Below are positions 49,315 through 57,957 of a stretch of DNA of 64,000 nt, piece by piece. Where the stretch lies: NCBI GenBank assembly GCA_017436955.1, contig JAFSCD010000003.1:1-64000 (forward strand), in the 5' to 3' direction. The notes beneath the pieces were generated by a model. That model had not been told where the DNA came from. It made no database searches and saw only the letters and a program-made list of their open reading frames with translations. The stretch comes from Oscillospiraceae bacterium. Lineage in GTDB: Bacteria; Bacillota; Clostridia; Oscillospirales; Oscillospiraceae. How positions within the stretch are numbered: position 1 is the stretch's first letter; each line of letters opens with the position of its first letter. Both the position numbers and the translations under genes were made by a program.

Positions 49315-50100
49315 TTAAACAGTTTCAGGCTCCATAGCATCGTGGAGCATATCCGTGATGGCACCACGGAAAATGGAATACGCCTGGCTGTGCAGGGTCG
49401 CCAGGGCGCCGGCAGAATGGGTGAGGGGAATATTGCCGGTCATATACAGATCCTGGTCGAAGGCGAATTTGGGCTCCGGCTCGGTTTTGCCGCCACGGGT
49501 CACCATAACGGGACCGGCGTGGATCTTCACACGGCAGCCGCCACGGAGGGCAACATCCGAATCAATGGTGTGGCGGCTCACGGTGGTTTCCGGCACATCC
49601 TCCTCCGCAAAGGGTCCGATCCAGCAGCTGCCCAGCAGCTCCCGGTAGGGGACACCGGCGAGGTCAAGCGCCTGCCGGGAGATCAGGTTGATATACCGCA
49701 GACCGATCCTGCTAAAGTTGGCAGGCTTGTAAATCTGAATAAATGCCGCCAGAGGCTTATCCAGCTTCCGGGCAAAATCCTCCCAGCGGGTGTAGCGGTT
49801 GCAGGTCAGGGAGATGAAATTGCTGGTCAGATTCACCTGCCATACGCCGTCAATGGAGGAAAAAAGATAATTATTGCGCTCCGGAGGCTGTTCCATCCGC
49901 ATATTGCCGGGGGTACCCACCATTCTGGGTGCCGGCTTATCCTTGGTGCAGCCGTATTTGGGGAATTCGCTGCGGATCGCTTCCTGAAACGCGGCAGGCA
50001 GCGTTGTCTCTATCGAAAGGATCTCCGGGAAGCGGAGCTGGCAGATCACCTTGTCCAGAGGATTCTTGTGATAAATGCATCTTGCGTCTTGAGAAAACAT
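49315..50100 (-). CDS. TIGR04255 family protein
   Basis: 261 residues, MFSQDARCIYHKNPLDKVICQLRFPEIL, LFSSIDGVWQVNLTSNFISLTCNRYTRWEDF and IGLRYIN match the sporadically distributed TIGR04255 family, of unknown function and often near accessory genes. ATG at 50100 with GAGG. It precedes the YugP-like peptidase in the same operon. Promoter at 50152-50179. Confidence 0.82.
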   Translation of the reverse strand: MFSQDARCIYHKNPLDKVICQLRFPEILSIETTLPAAFQEAIRSEFPKYGCTKDKPAPRMVGTPGNMRMEQPPERNNYLFSSIDGVWQVNLTSNFISLTCNRYTRWEDFARKLDKPLAAFIQIYKPANFSRIGLRYINLISRQALDLAGVPYRELLGSCWIGPFAEEDVPETTVSRHTIDSDVALRGGCRVKIHAGPVMVTRGGKTEPEPKFAFDQDLYMTGNIPLTHSAGALATLHSQAYSIFRGAITDMLHDAMEPETV

Positions 50101-50151
50101 AGCTTTTCCTCGCTTTGTCAATATCAGTATTCCCATTTGGGTCTTTCCTAT

Positions 50152-50179
50152 ATTATAAATTACAGGGAAAATAAGTCAA
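50152..50179 (-). promoter_or_regulatory. Promoter of the TIGR04255-peptidase operon
   Basis: On the minus strand: TTGACT, 16-base spacer, TATAAT. Confidence 0.75.
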
Positions 50180-50247
50180 CAAATAAATTTCTCTAGCCAA
50201 ATGCGGAAAATGCGTGTATAGTATAGAAAACGAAAGGAGGATTTCCT

Positions 50248-50556
50248 ATGTCCATACATTATATAAATAAAAATAACTTTGAAGCCGAGGTGCTCAACGC
50301 CGACAAGGTGGTGCTGCTGGATTTCTTTGCCCAGTGGTGCGGACCCTGCAAAATGATCGCCCCTGCTCTGGAGGAGATCGCCGCGGAGAACGAGCATATC
50401 AAGGTCTGCAAGATCGATGTGGACAGCGATCCCGATCTGGCAAGACAGTTCAAGGTCAACAGCATTCCGCTGCTGGTGGTAATGAAGGATGGAAAGATCA
50501 TCACCCAATCTTTGGGTGCCAAGCCCAAGGACGCCATCCTGAAGCTGATCCCCTGA
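50248..50556 (+). CDS. trxA: Thioredoxin
   Basis: 102 residues with the active site AQWCGPCKMIAPALEE, the cis-proline loop NSIPLLVVMKDGK and normal thioredoxin length. Reduces disulfides in cytoplasmic proteins. Strong ribosome site (AAAGGAGG). A weak promoter, TAGCCA-17-TATAGT, lies just upstream. In an operon with dut, 16 bases apart. Confidence 0.95.
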   Translation: MSIHYINKNNFEAEVLNADKVVLLDFFAQWCGPCKMIAPALEEIAAENEHIKVCKIDVDSDPDLARQFKVNSIPLLVVMKDGKIITQSLGAKPKDAILKLIP

Positions 50557-50572
50557 AAGAAAGAGAGGGTTT

Positions 50573-51013
50573 ATGATGAGTACCATTCGTGTAAAAAAGC
50601 TGTCTGCCAATGCGGTGCTGCCTACCTACGGCACCAATGAGTCCGCCGGTGCCGATCTGTACGCCTGCCTGGAGGAGGCGGTGGAGATTCAGCCCGGTGA
50701 GATCTGCTGGGTGGGTACCGGCATCGCGCTGGAAGTGCCCAAGGGCTGTGCCGGTCTGATCTACGCCCGCAGCAGTATGGGTGTCAAGCGCGGTCTTGCA
50801 CCGGCAAACAAGGTCGGCGTCATCGACAGCGATTACCGCGGAGAGATCCGTGTGGTATTGCTCAATCACAGCAATCAGGTGCAGACGGTCGCCCCCGGTG
50901 AACGCATCGCGCAGCTGATCATTACCCCGGTGCTGACCCCGGCTTATGAGGAAGCCGCGGAGCTTTCCGACACCGGCAGGGGAGTGGGCGGCTTCGGCTC
51001 TACAGGAAAATAA
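50573..51013 (+). CDS. dut: dUTP diphosphatase
   Basis: Hydrolyses dUTP to dUMP, which keeps uracil out of DNA. Motifs: ESAGADLYA, ARSSMG, NKVGVIDSDYRGEI, ERIAQLII and the C-terminal RGVGGFGSTG. 146 residues. Either of two adjacent ATGs may start it, both after AGAGAGGG. Confidence 0.95.
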   Translation: MMSTIRVKKLSANAVLPTYGTNESAGADLYACLEEAVEIQPGEICWVGTGIALEVPKGCAGLIYARSSMGVKRGLAPANKVGVIDSDYRGEIRVVLLNHSNQVQTVAPGERIAQLIITPVLTPAYEEAAELSDTGRGVGGFGSTGK

Positions 51014-51055
51014 AACCATATTACGAATATTTTTTCAAAATTGCGAATAAAATGT

Positions 51056-51084
51056 TTGACAAATACGTCGATTGGTGCTACAAT
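51056..51084 (+). promoter_or_regulatory. Promoter of the opp operon
   Basis: TTGACA, 17-base spacer, TACAAT. The leader to the first ATG is about 155 bases. Confidence 0.85.
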
Positions 51085-51090
51085 TAGCCC

Positions 51091-51245
51091 ATCTATTGAC
51101 TGTGCGTCTTGCACTCACAAGTGTGCGCCGTAGGCGGATTTTTGTTCGCCCCGAACAAAATCGCACCTGATTTTGGCTTTTTCGACCCATTTCCGGTCGA
51201 TTAGCATATATAATTGATTATTATTTTTTATTAGGAGGAAATAAT
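51091..51245 (+). promoter_or_regulatory. Structured 5' leader of the opp operon
   Basis: A region of about 155 bases with stems GCACTC-acaa-GTGTGC-like (about 51112-51127), GATTTTTGTTCG-ccc-CGAACAAAATC (about 51137-51164) and CGACC-catttc-CGGTCG (about 51182-51200). It matches no riboswitch I recognise. Confidence 0.45.
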
Positions 51246-53390
51246 ATGAAAAAGCTTCTCGCACTGTTGCTGGTTGCAGTTATGGCTATCTCTGTTGTAG
51301 CTTGTGCACCTGGCACCAACACCCCCACCCCCACCGACGCACCCAAAGTCGAGTACGTTGATCCTTTCAAGGACATCACCAACTACGACGAGCTGTCTGC
51401 CGCTGTCTACGAGGAAGTTCTGGGCGACTTCTATGCCGCATACCAGACTGCCCTGGCAGAAAAGAACCCCTCCAAGCGTTATGCTCTGATGGGCATCGCC
51501 GAGGCTAAGCTGCTGGGCGCAGGTATCTTCCTGCCCACCACTTCTCAGGGTGGTACCTACCAAATGACTAAGGTCGCTCCCTACACCAACACTCCCATTC
51601 TGTACGGCAACGATACTTACCGTTTCCACGACCGTATCGTTACTGCTGAGCCCATCAAGGCTGATGACATTGCTACGATGAAGGCTAAGTGGAATGAGAT
51701 CAAGGGCACCGGCACCTACGAAGAGTGGGTCAAGACCTACCTGGGTGAGCAGGGCTACACCATCGAAGACACCGCTACCTTCTACTTCGATGCCAACCTG
51801 AACTTCTGGGATGTTCTGGCTACCTCTTTCGCTGCTGACTCCGAGATCCTGGTTCAGACCTACGACGGTCTGACCGAGGTTGATATGGAGAACCAGGAGC
51901 AGCCCGCTCTGGCTCTGAGCTACACTGTTTCCGATGACGGCCTGACCTACACCTTCCAGATCCGTGAAGGCGTGGTCTGGGTTGATAACCAGGGCCGTAA
52001 GGTCGCTGACCTGACTGCTGACGACTTTGTCGCCGGTATGCAGCACATGATGGACGTCGCCGGCGGCCTGGAATACCTGGTCTGCGCTGGCTGCGCTAAC
52101 ATTGTCAATGCTGACGAGTACGTTGCCGGTGAAGTCACCGATTTCGCAGAAGTCGGCGTTAAGGCTGTTGACGCCTACACTCTGCAGTACACCCTGACCG
52201 AGGTTACTCCTTACTTCCCCACCATGCTGGGTTACGGCGTCTTCGCTCCCATGAGCCGTTCTTACTACGAGTCCATGGGCGGCAAGTTCGGCGCTGACTT
52301 CGATGACACTGCTGAGTCTTACCTGTACGGCAAGGGCCCCGACAGCATCGCTTACTGCGGTCCTTACGTTGTCACCAGCTACACCCCCAACAACTCCATC
52401 GTTCTGCAGGCTAACGAGTCCTACTGGAATGCCGAGAACATCAACCTGAAGTCCTTCACCTATATGTACACCGATGGCTCCGACAGCCAGAAGATGTATG
52501 ATGACTTCTTCAACGGCGTTGTTGATACCATGGGTATGAACACCGAGCGTGTTACCATCGCAAAGTCCGCTGGCACCTTCGATGATTACGCTTACGTCAG
52601 CGACACCGATGCTACCACCTACTGTGGCTTCTTCAACCTGCGCCGTGCAGCTTTCGTTACCGGCGAGGGCATCGGCCAGTCTCCCAAGACCGAGGAGCAG
52701 ATCGTCCGCACCGGCGCTGCTATGCTGAACCAGAACTTCCGTCTGGCTCTGGCTACCTCCATCGACCGCGGCACCTACAATGCACAGTCTGTCGGCGAAG
52801 AGCTGAAGCTGACCTCTCTGGTCAACTCCTACACTCCCGGTAACTACTGCTATCTGTCCGAGGACGTCACCGTTGCTATCAACGGCACCGACAAGACCTA
52901 CACCGCCGGCACTGCTTACGGCCAGATCGTTCAGGATCAGCTGGACGCCGACGGCATCAAGCTGACTGTTTGGAACGGCACTGCTTCCTCCGGCTTCGAC
53001 GGCTGGTACAGCAAGGATAATGCCGCTGCTTACATGGCTAAGGCTATCGAGGAGCTGAAGGCTCAGGGCATTGAGGTTTCCGCTGAGAACCCCATCTACA
53101 TTGACCTGCCCGTCAACACCACCACCGAGACCGCCAAGAACATGAAGCAGGCTATGAAGCAGTCCATCGAGGATGCTACCGGTGGCTGCATCAAGTGCAA
53201 CCTGGTCGAGTACGCAACCCGTGACGACTATCTGGCTGCTACCTACCGCTTCGAGGTTGGTAAGGACGCTAACTACGACCTGAACGACGGTTCCGGTTGG
53301 GGCCCCGACTACGGCGATCCCAGCACCTACCTGGGCACCATGCTGCCTAACTATGCTGGTTACATGACCAAGTCTCTGGGTATCTTCTAA
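51246..53390 (+). CDS. Oligopeptide-binding lipoprotein (OppA-like)
   Basis: 714 residues. The lipoprotein signal MKKLLALLLVAVMAISVVAC is followed by a Thr/Pro linker. The family 5 solute-binding fold follows, with PALALSYTVSDDGLTYTFQIREGVVWVDNQG and DDFVAGMQHMMD as signature. Part of an extracellular oligopeptide uptake system with the next four genes. Longer than standard OppA (about 550) because of an N-terminal segment (about residues 30-190) before the family signature. Codon use is strongly biased (GCT, CTG, AAG), suggesting very high expression. Ribosome site AGGAGG. Confidence 0.92.
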   Translation: MKKLLALLLVAVMAISVVACAPGTNTPTPTDAPKVEYVDPFKDITNYDELSAAVYEEVLGDFYAAYQTALAEKNPSKRYALMGIAEAKLLGAGIFLPTTSQGGTYQMTKVAPYTNTPILYGNDTYRFHDRIVTAEPIKADDIATMKAKWNEIKGTGTYEEWVKTYLGEQGYTIEDTATFYFDANLNFWDVLATSFAADSEILVQTYDGLTEVDMENQEQPALALSYTVSDDGLTYTFQIREGVVWVDNQGRKVADLTADDFVAGMQHMMDVAGGLEYLVCAGCANIVNADEYVAGEVTDFAEVGVKAVDAYTLQYTLTEVTPYFPTMLGYGVFAPMSRSYYESMGGKFGADFDDTAESYLYGKGPDSIAYCGPYVVTSYTPNNSIVLQANESYWNAENINLKSFTYMYTDGSDSQKMYDDFFNGVVDTMGMNTERVTIAKSAGTFDDYAYVSDTDATTYCGFFNLRRAAFVTGEGIGQSPKTEEQIVRTGAAMLNQNFRLALATSIDRGTYNAQSVGEELKLTSLVNSYTPGNYCYLSEDVTVAINGTDKTYTAGTAYGQIVQDQLDADGIKLTVWNGTASSGFDGWYSKDNAAAYMAKAIEELKAQGIEVSAENPIYIDLPVNTTTETAKNMKQAMKQSIEDATGGCIKCNLVEYATRDDYLAATYRFEVGKDANYDLNDGSGWGPDYGDPSTYLGTMLPNYAGYMTKSLGIF

Positions 53391-53420
53391 TTTAAGATTT
53401 AGCTTAGATATTTTTTCAAC

Positions 53421-53458
53421 AACAAGGAGGATGGGCGATTTTCGCCCATCCTCCCGAT
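53421..53458 (+). other. Hairpin between oppA-like and oppB-like genes
   Basis: GGAGGATGGGCGA-tttt-TCGCCCATCCTCC with no T-run; likely limits read-through or protects the upstream message. Confidence 0.6.
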
Positions 53459-53493
53459 TGGCACTATGGCAAAGCACGGTTTTATAGGAAATG

Positions 53494-53547
53494 CTGCCCT
53501 CAGTATTCCTTGTGGTTTGGTTTTACTGCCAGGAATATTAAGGGCAG
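53494..53547 (+). other. Second stem-loop in the oppA-oppB interval
   Basis: CTGCCCTCAGTATTCCT pairs with AGGAATATTAAGGGCAG across a 20-base loop. Confidence 0.5.
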
Positions 53548-53615
53548 TGTTCTCTACTGCCGGATATTTTTAGCACCATGTGTTATCCTATGAGACAAGA
53601 CGAAGGAGACTGACT

Positions 53616-55187
53616 ATGACAAAATATTTAATCAGCAGAATCCTGCGGGCAGTGTTCTCTGTTGTCCTTGTTATTGCTGTGATCATGATCATGATCTATT
53701 CTTTCCTGGACAGAGAAGCAATTTTCAATGCTGACCCCACGTTTCAGAAGCGTCTGAATAATGATAAAGACATCTATAAGCAGCAGCAGTGGGAGAAGTA
53801 TGGCTACCTGGACTATATCAACTTCACCGATTATCTTCAGGACGAGATCAAGGCCGGCCGGCTGACCGCAGAGCAGGCCGATGCTGCCAGACTTGCTGTA
53901 ACCGGGGATCTGGATTCCCCGGAGACCAAGGCACTGGTGGATGCCTTTACTGAAAAGTACAGAGCCGAGGGCTATGACATTGTGCGCCTTCCCGGTTCTT
54001 ATAAAATCGGCACCAAGAAGTATAGTGAAGGCGGTGCGCCCAAGCTGTATGCTACCAAGGATATTCCCCTGATCCAGCGTTTGGTAAGCTACTTTGCCGG
54101 CTTGATCAAGATCGACAATATCCACAACGTGGATGATGTAGAAGGGGAGCGGGGACTGACCTTTACCTTGTATGATCCTGCCTACGGCGGAGAGAAATTC
54201 TCGCCTGCCATTATGGGTAACGGTACGAACTATCGGTACCTGCTGTACTGCGATGATACCTTCCCGTATATCCACCAGAATCTGGTGAAGGTTCATCTGG
54301 GTGTTTCTTACTCCGTTACCAAGGATATTGACGTGTTCAATACCATGACGGATGCGCAGGGACCCCAGAAATTTACCACCATCACGTATCCCAGCGGTGT
54401 TGTGGAAAATACGGCTGACGATATCCATTCCCTGCGGTACGTTCCGGATACCAGCGACCAGGGTCTGCTGAACCAGAAGTACTTTGTGGATGATTACACC
54501 GGCGTTACTACTGCCAAGTCCGGTATGTCCCAGATGGGTTATTCCTTCAGCATCGGTATCATTTCCGTCATTTTGGCATACCTGCTGGCGATTCCGCTGG
54601 GCGTCCTGATGGCACTGAACAAGGATAAGTTCATCGACAAGCTGGGCACATTCTATATCGTCTTTATTATGGCTGTGCCTTCTCTGGGTTATATCTTCAT
54701 CTTCCGCGCCATCGGCAGCAGCTTCAAGCTGCCCACCACGTTTGATGTGCAGAACCCGACATGGCTGATGTATATCCTGCCGGTCATTTCGCTGTCGCTG
54801 CCTTCCATTGCAAACCTGATGAAGTGGCTGCGCCGATATATGATCGACCAGATGAACTCCGACTACGTTAAGTTCGCCCGCAGCGGCGGTCTTTCCGAGG
54901 GTGAGATCTTCAGCAAGCATATTCTGAAGAATGCGATCATTCCCGTTGTTCACGGCATTCCCGGCAGCATCCTGGGTGCCCTGACCGGCGCTATCATTAC
55001 CGAGCGTGTGTACCTGGTGCCCGGTATCGGTAATGTGCTGACAACGGCGATCAACAAGTATGATAACGGCGTTATCGTAGGCGTTGCGCTGTTCTATGCT
55101 GTGCTGTCCGTAACATCCTTCATCCTGGGTGACGTGCTGATGGCAACTCTGGATCCCAGAATTTCCTTTACTTCGAAAGCGAGGTGA
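53616..55187 (+). CDS. OppB-like permease with a large extracytoplasmic insertion
   Basis: 523 residues, against about 310-330 for ordinary OppB. The first membrane helix is at residues 6-30. A hydrophilic region of about 270 residues follows (ending near 302) before the classical permease domain (SQMGYSFSIGIISVILAYLLAIPLGVL). The EAA motif is in RSGGLSEGEIFSKHILKNAIIPV. ATG at 53616 with GGAG seven bases before. Needs OppC, OppD and OppF encoded downstream. Confidence 0.9.
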   Translation: MTKYLISRILRAVFSVVLVIAVIMIMIYSFLDREAIFNADPTFQKRLNNDKDIYKQQQWEKYGYLDYINFTDYLQDEIKAGRLTAEQADAARLAVTGDLDSPETKALVDAFTEKYRAEGYDIVRLPGSYKIGTKKYSEGGAPKLYATKDIPLIQRLVSYFAGLIKIDNIHNVDDVEGERGLTFTLYDPAYGGEKFSPAIMGNGTNYRYLLYCDDTFPYIHQNLVKVHLGVSYSVTKDIDVFNTMTDAQGPQKFTTITYPSGVVENTADDIHSLRYVPDTSDQGLLNQKYFVDDYTGVTTAKSGMSQMGYSFSIGIISVILAYLLAIPLGVLMALNKDKFIDKLGTFYIVFIMAVPSLGYIFIFRAIGSSFKLPTTFDVQNPTWLMYILPVISLSLPSIANLMKWLRRYMIDQMNSDYVKFARSGGLSEGEIFSKHILKNAIIPVVHGIPGSILGALTGAIITERVYLVPGIGNVLTTAINKYDNGVIVGVALFYAVLSVTSFILGDVLMATLDPRISFTSKAR

Positions 55188-55193
55188 TACGCG

Positions 55194-56183
55194 ATGACCG
55201 ATAATCTGATCAATTTGAGCGAATTTAATATGTCCGACGAGGAGCTGTTTGCCCCCGTTGAGCAGGACGAACTGGCTTCTGAACGTATCACTGCTCCCAG
55301 ATATTCCTACTGGCGCAGCGTGTTCCGCGTGTTCTTCAAAAAGAAGATCAACATTATCGCTCTGGCTCTGCTGGCTGTGCTGATCCTCTTCTCCTATGTG
55401 TATCCCGCCGTCATCGGCTACGATGCCCAGGTCGATCCCTATATCAACCTGATGGATGGCTCTACCAAGCACCTGCTGCCCGCTGACGCTATTGCAAAAT
55501 TTGGCTTTAACCTGAAGTGGATCCTGGGCTCCGGCGCATCCGGCAACTCCACCTTTGATGCCATCTGGTACGGCTCCAGCATTTCCATTTCTCTGGCGCT
55601 GGTCTGTGCGGCTATCAATATGTTTGTGGGTGTCGTCATCGGCGCGGTTTGGGGCTTCAGCAGAAAGTTCGACATCGTGATGACGGAGGTTTACAACGTC
55701 GTTGCCAATGTGCCGTATATTTTGCTGATCTCCGTTATCGTTCTGATCATGTCCGCCAGCTTCTGGTCCATGGTCTTTGCCCTGACGGTTACGGGCTGGA
55801 TCGCCATTGCATACTTTATCCGTACCCAGGTCATTATTATCCGTGACCGTGAGTATAATCTGGCCTCCCGCTGCCTGGGTACGCCCATCACCCGTATCGC
55901 AACCAAGAATATCCTGCCCTTTATGACCTCTGTCATCGTGACTCTGGTCGCTACCGAGATCCCCTCCTACATCTCCTACGAGGTGTTCTTGAGCTATATC
56001 GGTATGGGTCTTTCCGATATGTCTTTGGGTAAGCTGATCGAGGCCGCCAAGAGCGCTATGATCACGCCCGGCTGGGGCTTTGAGTTCTGGAGCCCCGTTG
56101 CGGTCGCATCTATTATTGCTGTGGTGTTGTATGTTGTCGGTCAGAATCTGGGCGACGCATCCGACCCCAGAACCCATATGTAA
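55194..56183 (+). CDS. OppC-like permease
   Basis: 329 residues; N-terminal cytoplasmic stretch of about 40, then SYWRSVFRVFFKKKINIIALALLAVLILFSYVYPAVI with the first helix. A permease domain follows with the EAA-like loop ASRCLGTPITRIATKNILPFM. ATG at 55194, six bases after the previous stop, ribosome site GAGGTG. It is the partner of the OppB-like subunit. Confidence 0.9.
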   Translation: MTDNLINLSEFNMSDEELFAPVEQDELASERITAPRYSYWRSVFRVFFKKKINIIALALLAVLILFSYVYPAVIGYDAQVDPYINLMDGSTKHLLPADAIAKFGFNLKWILGSGASGNSTFDAIWYGSSISISLALVCAAINMFVGVVIGAVWGFSRKFDIVMTEVYNVVANVPYILLISVIVLIMSASFWSMVFALTVTGWIAIAYFIRTQVIIIRDREYNLASRCLGTPITRIATKNILPFMTSVIVTLVATEIPSYISYEVFLSYIGMGLSDMSLGKLIEAAKSAMITPGWGFEFWSPVAVASIIAVVLYVVGQNLGDASDPRTHM

Positions 56184-56195
56184 GAGGTGACGGAT

Positions 56196-57944
56196 ATGGA
56201 AGACAAGAAAGTTTTACTGTCCGTCAGGGACCTTGAAGTGAAATTCCGCGTCCGTGGCAGAATTCTGACCGCGATCCGTGGCGTTTCTCTGGATTTTTAT
56301 GAGAATGAATCCGTGGCGATCGTTGGCGAGTCCGGCTCCGGTAAATCTGTATTTACCAAGACCTTTGCCGGTATGCTGGAGACCAACGGCTACATCAGCA
56401 ACGGTTCCATCATCTTCAATGATGAGGATCTGGCGGATACCTGTGTAGCGCTGAATTCCGCTACTGTGCGGATGATTCATTCCGCCACCGAATTGCTCAA
56501 CCGTTATTCCAAGCTGGAAGCCGGCGCAGAGATCTACAAGCAGATCCTGGCTCTGGAATCCGAGAAGAAGCAGCGTGCCACCATCAGCGATGAAGAAGAT
56601 CAGGCTGCTACCGCAGAGATCGATGAGCTGGTATTCCAGCGCACCGAGCTGTTCAATCAGCGCCAGACCGTGGATGCCAAGAATGAAAAAGAGCGCTACC
56701 AGGCAATGGGCGCCCAGATCGCCGAGCTGGACAAGCAGATCAAGGCTCTGCAGGATGCAAGAGCTGCCAAGATCAAGGCACACAAGAAGGCGATGCGCAC
56801 CGATACGGCTTATCTGCGTGACTATAATCAGCGCATGGATGCTCTGAAGGCTGCTTACGATGCCGCCATTGATTGCACCGTTTCCGCGGAGACTATGGCG
56901 CGCAATGAGATCATTGCCAAGGAGATCGTTCTGTCCATTGGCCGCTTTAGCGCCTATAAGCGCAGCCGCTGCTATTCCAGGCTGCTGAAGGCCTTTAAGC
57001 AGGCAATGCAGATGGGCGTTGACCTGAATGATGAGGAGCAGAGAAATGCTGTATTTGATACGGTAGTTTTCCGGGTCAAGTATCTGGATGAGACCCCTGA
57101 AAAGCTCCACGGCACCTGTGTGCTGAATCTGGCGAAGATTCAGGACTCCAAGGACTGGAGCCAGATCCGCGGCGGCAAGATCGCTACGGTTTTCCAGGAT
57201 CCCATGACCTCCCTGAACCCCATCATCACCATCGGCAAGCAGATCACCTCCATCATTCTGAAGCATCAGAACTGCTCCGAGCTGGAAGCCCGTGTGCGTG
57301 CGCTGGAGCTGATGAAGAAGGTTGGTATTCCCAATGCGGAGAACCGTTTTGACGATTATCCCTTCCAGTATTCCGGCGGTATGCGCCAGCGTATCGTTAT
57401 TGCCATCGCGCTGTCCTGCCAGCCCAAGATCCTGATCTGTGACGAGCCGACCACCGCTCTGGACGTTACCATCCAGGCACAGATCTTGAAGCTGATCAAG
57501 GACCTGCAGAAGGAATTCAATTACACCATCGTTTTCATCACCCATGATCTGGGTGTTGTTGCCAACGTTGCTGACCGTGTCGCGGTTATGTATGCCGGAC
57601 AGATCGTTGAGACCGGTACGGTGGAAGAGGTATTCTACGATCCTCGTCATCCTTACACCTGGGCTCTGCTGTCCAGCCTGCCGCAGCTTGCACAGCGCAA
57701 CACCAAGCTGTATTCCATCACCGGCACGCCTCCTTCACTGTATAACAGCATTGTGGGCGATGCCTTTGCTCCCAGAAATCCCTACTGCCTGAAGGTGGAT
57801 ACGCTGAAGGAGCCTCCCATGTTCCAGGTTTCCGAGACCCACTTTGCCAAGACCTGGCTGCTGGATCCCAGAGCGCCAAAGGTGCAAAAGCCTGAGATCA
57901 TTGAGAACATTCACGAGAAGCTCATGAATGCATTTAACATTTAA
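56196..57944 (+). CDS. OppD-like ATPase with a ~235-residue helical insertion
   Basis: 582 residues, against about 330 for ordinary OppD. Walker A is GESGSGKSV at 44-52, Q-loop [12 protein letters not shown] at about 331-342, signature YSGGMRQR at 392-399, and Walker B ILICDE at 412-417 with the H-loop in ITHDLG. Between the first strands (SIIFNDEDL, about 72-79) and the Q-loop lies an insertion at about 82-318. It is rich in Lys, Glu, Ala and Gln, predicted to be long coiled coils (for instance [20 protein letters not shown]). The usual C-terminal solute-transporter motif region follows. The ATG at 56196 has AGGTGA upstream; a GTG three codons earlier is less likely. Confidence 0.9.
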   Translation: MEDKKVLLSVRDLEVKFRVRGRILTAIRGVSLDFYENESVAIVGESGSGKSVFTKTFAGMLETNGYISNGSIIFNDEDLADTCVALNSATVRMIHSATELLNRYSKLEAGAEIYKQILALESEKKQRATISDEEDQAATAEIDELVFQRTELFNQRQTVDAKNEKERYQAMGAQIAELDKQIKALQDARAAKIKAHKKAMRTDTAYLRDYNQRMDALKAAYDAAIDCTVSAETMARNEIIAKEIVLSIGRFSAYKRSRCYSRLLKAFKQAMQMGVDLNDEEQRNAVFDTVVFRVKYLDETPEKLHGTCVLNLAKIQDSKDWSQIRGGKIATVFQDPMTSLNPIITIGKQITSIILKHQNCSELEARVRALELMKKVGIPNAENRFDDYPFQYSGGMRQRIVIAIALSCQPKILICDEPTTALDVTIQAQILKLIKDLQKEFNYTIVFITHDLGVVANVADRVAVMYAGQIVETGTVEEVFYDPRHPYTWALLSSLPQLAQRNTKLYSITGTPPSLYNSIVGDAFAPRNPYCLKVDTLKEPPMFQVSETHFAKTWLLDPRAPKVQKPEIIENIHEKLMNAFNI

Positions 57945-57957
57945 GGAGGGGTATGTC

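Noticed and set aside
51231..53477. Long Val/Leu/Gly-rich open frame opposite the oppA-like gene
   Set aside because: Antisense of a strongly codon-biased gene; the composition is a by-product and no domain is visible.
53628..56177. Very long open frame on the minus strand opposite the OppB/OppC-like genes
   Set aside because: It mirrors the codon bias of two clear permease genes, has no ribosome site and is rich in His/Gln/Asn/Gly as expected for an antisense frame.
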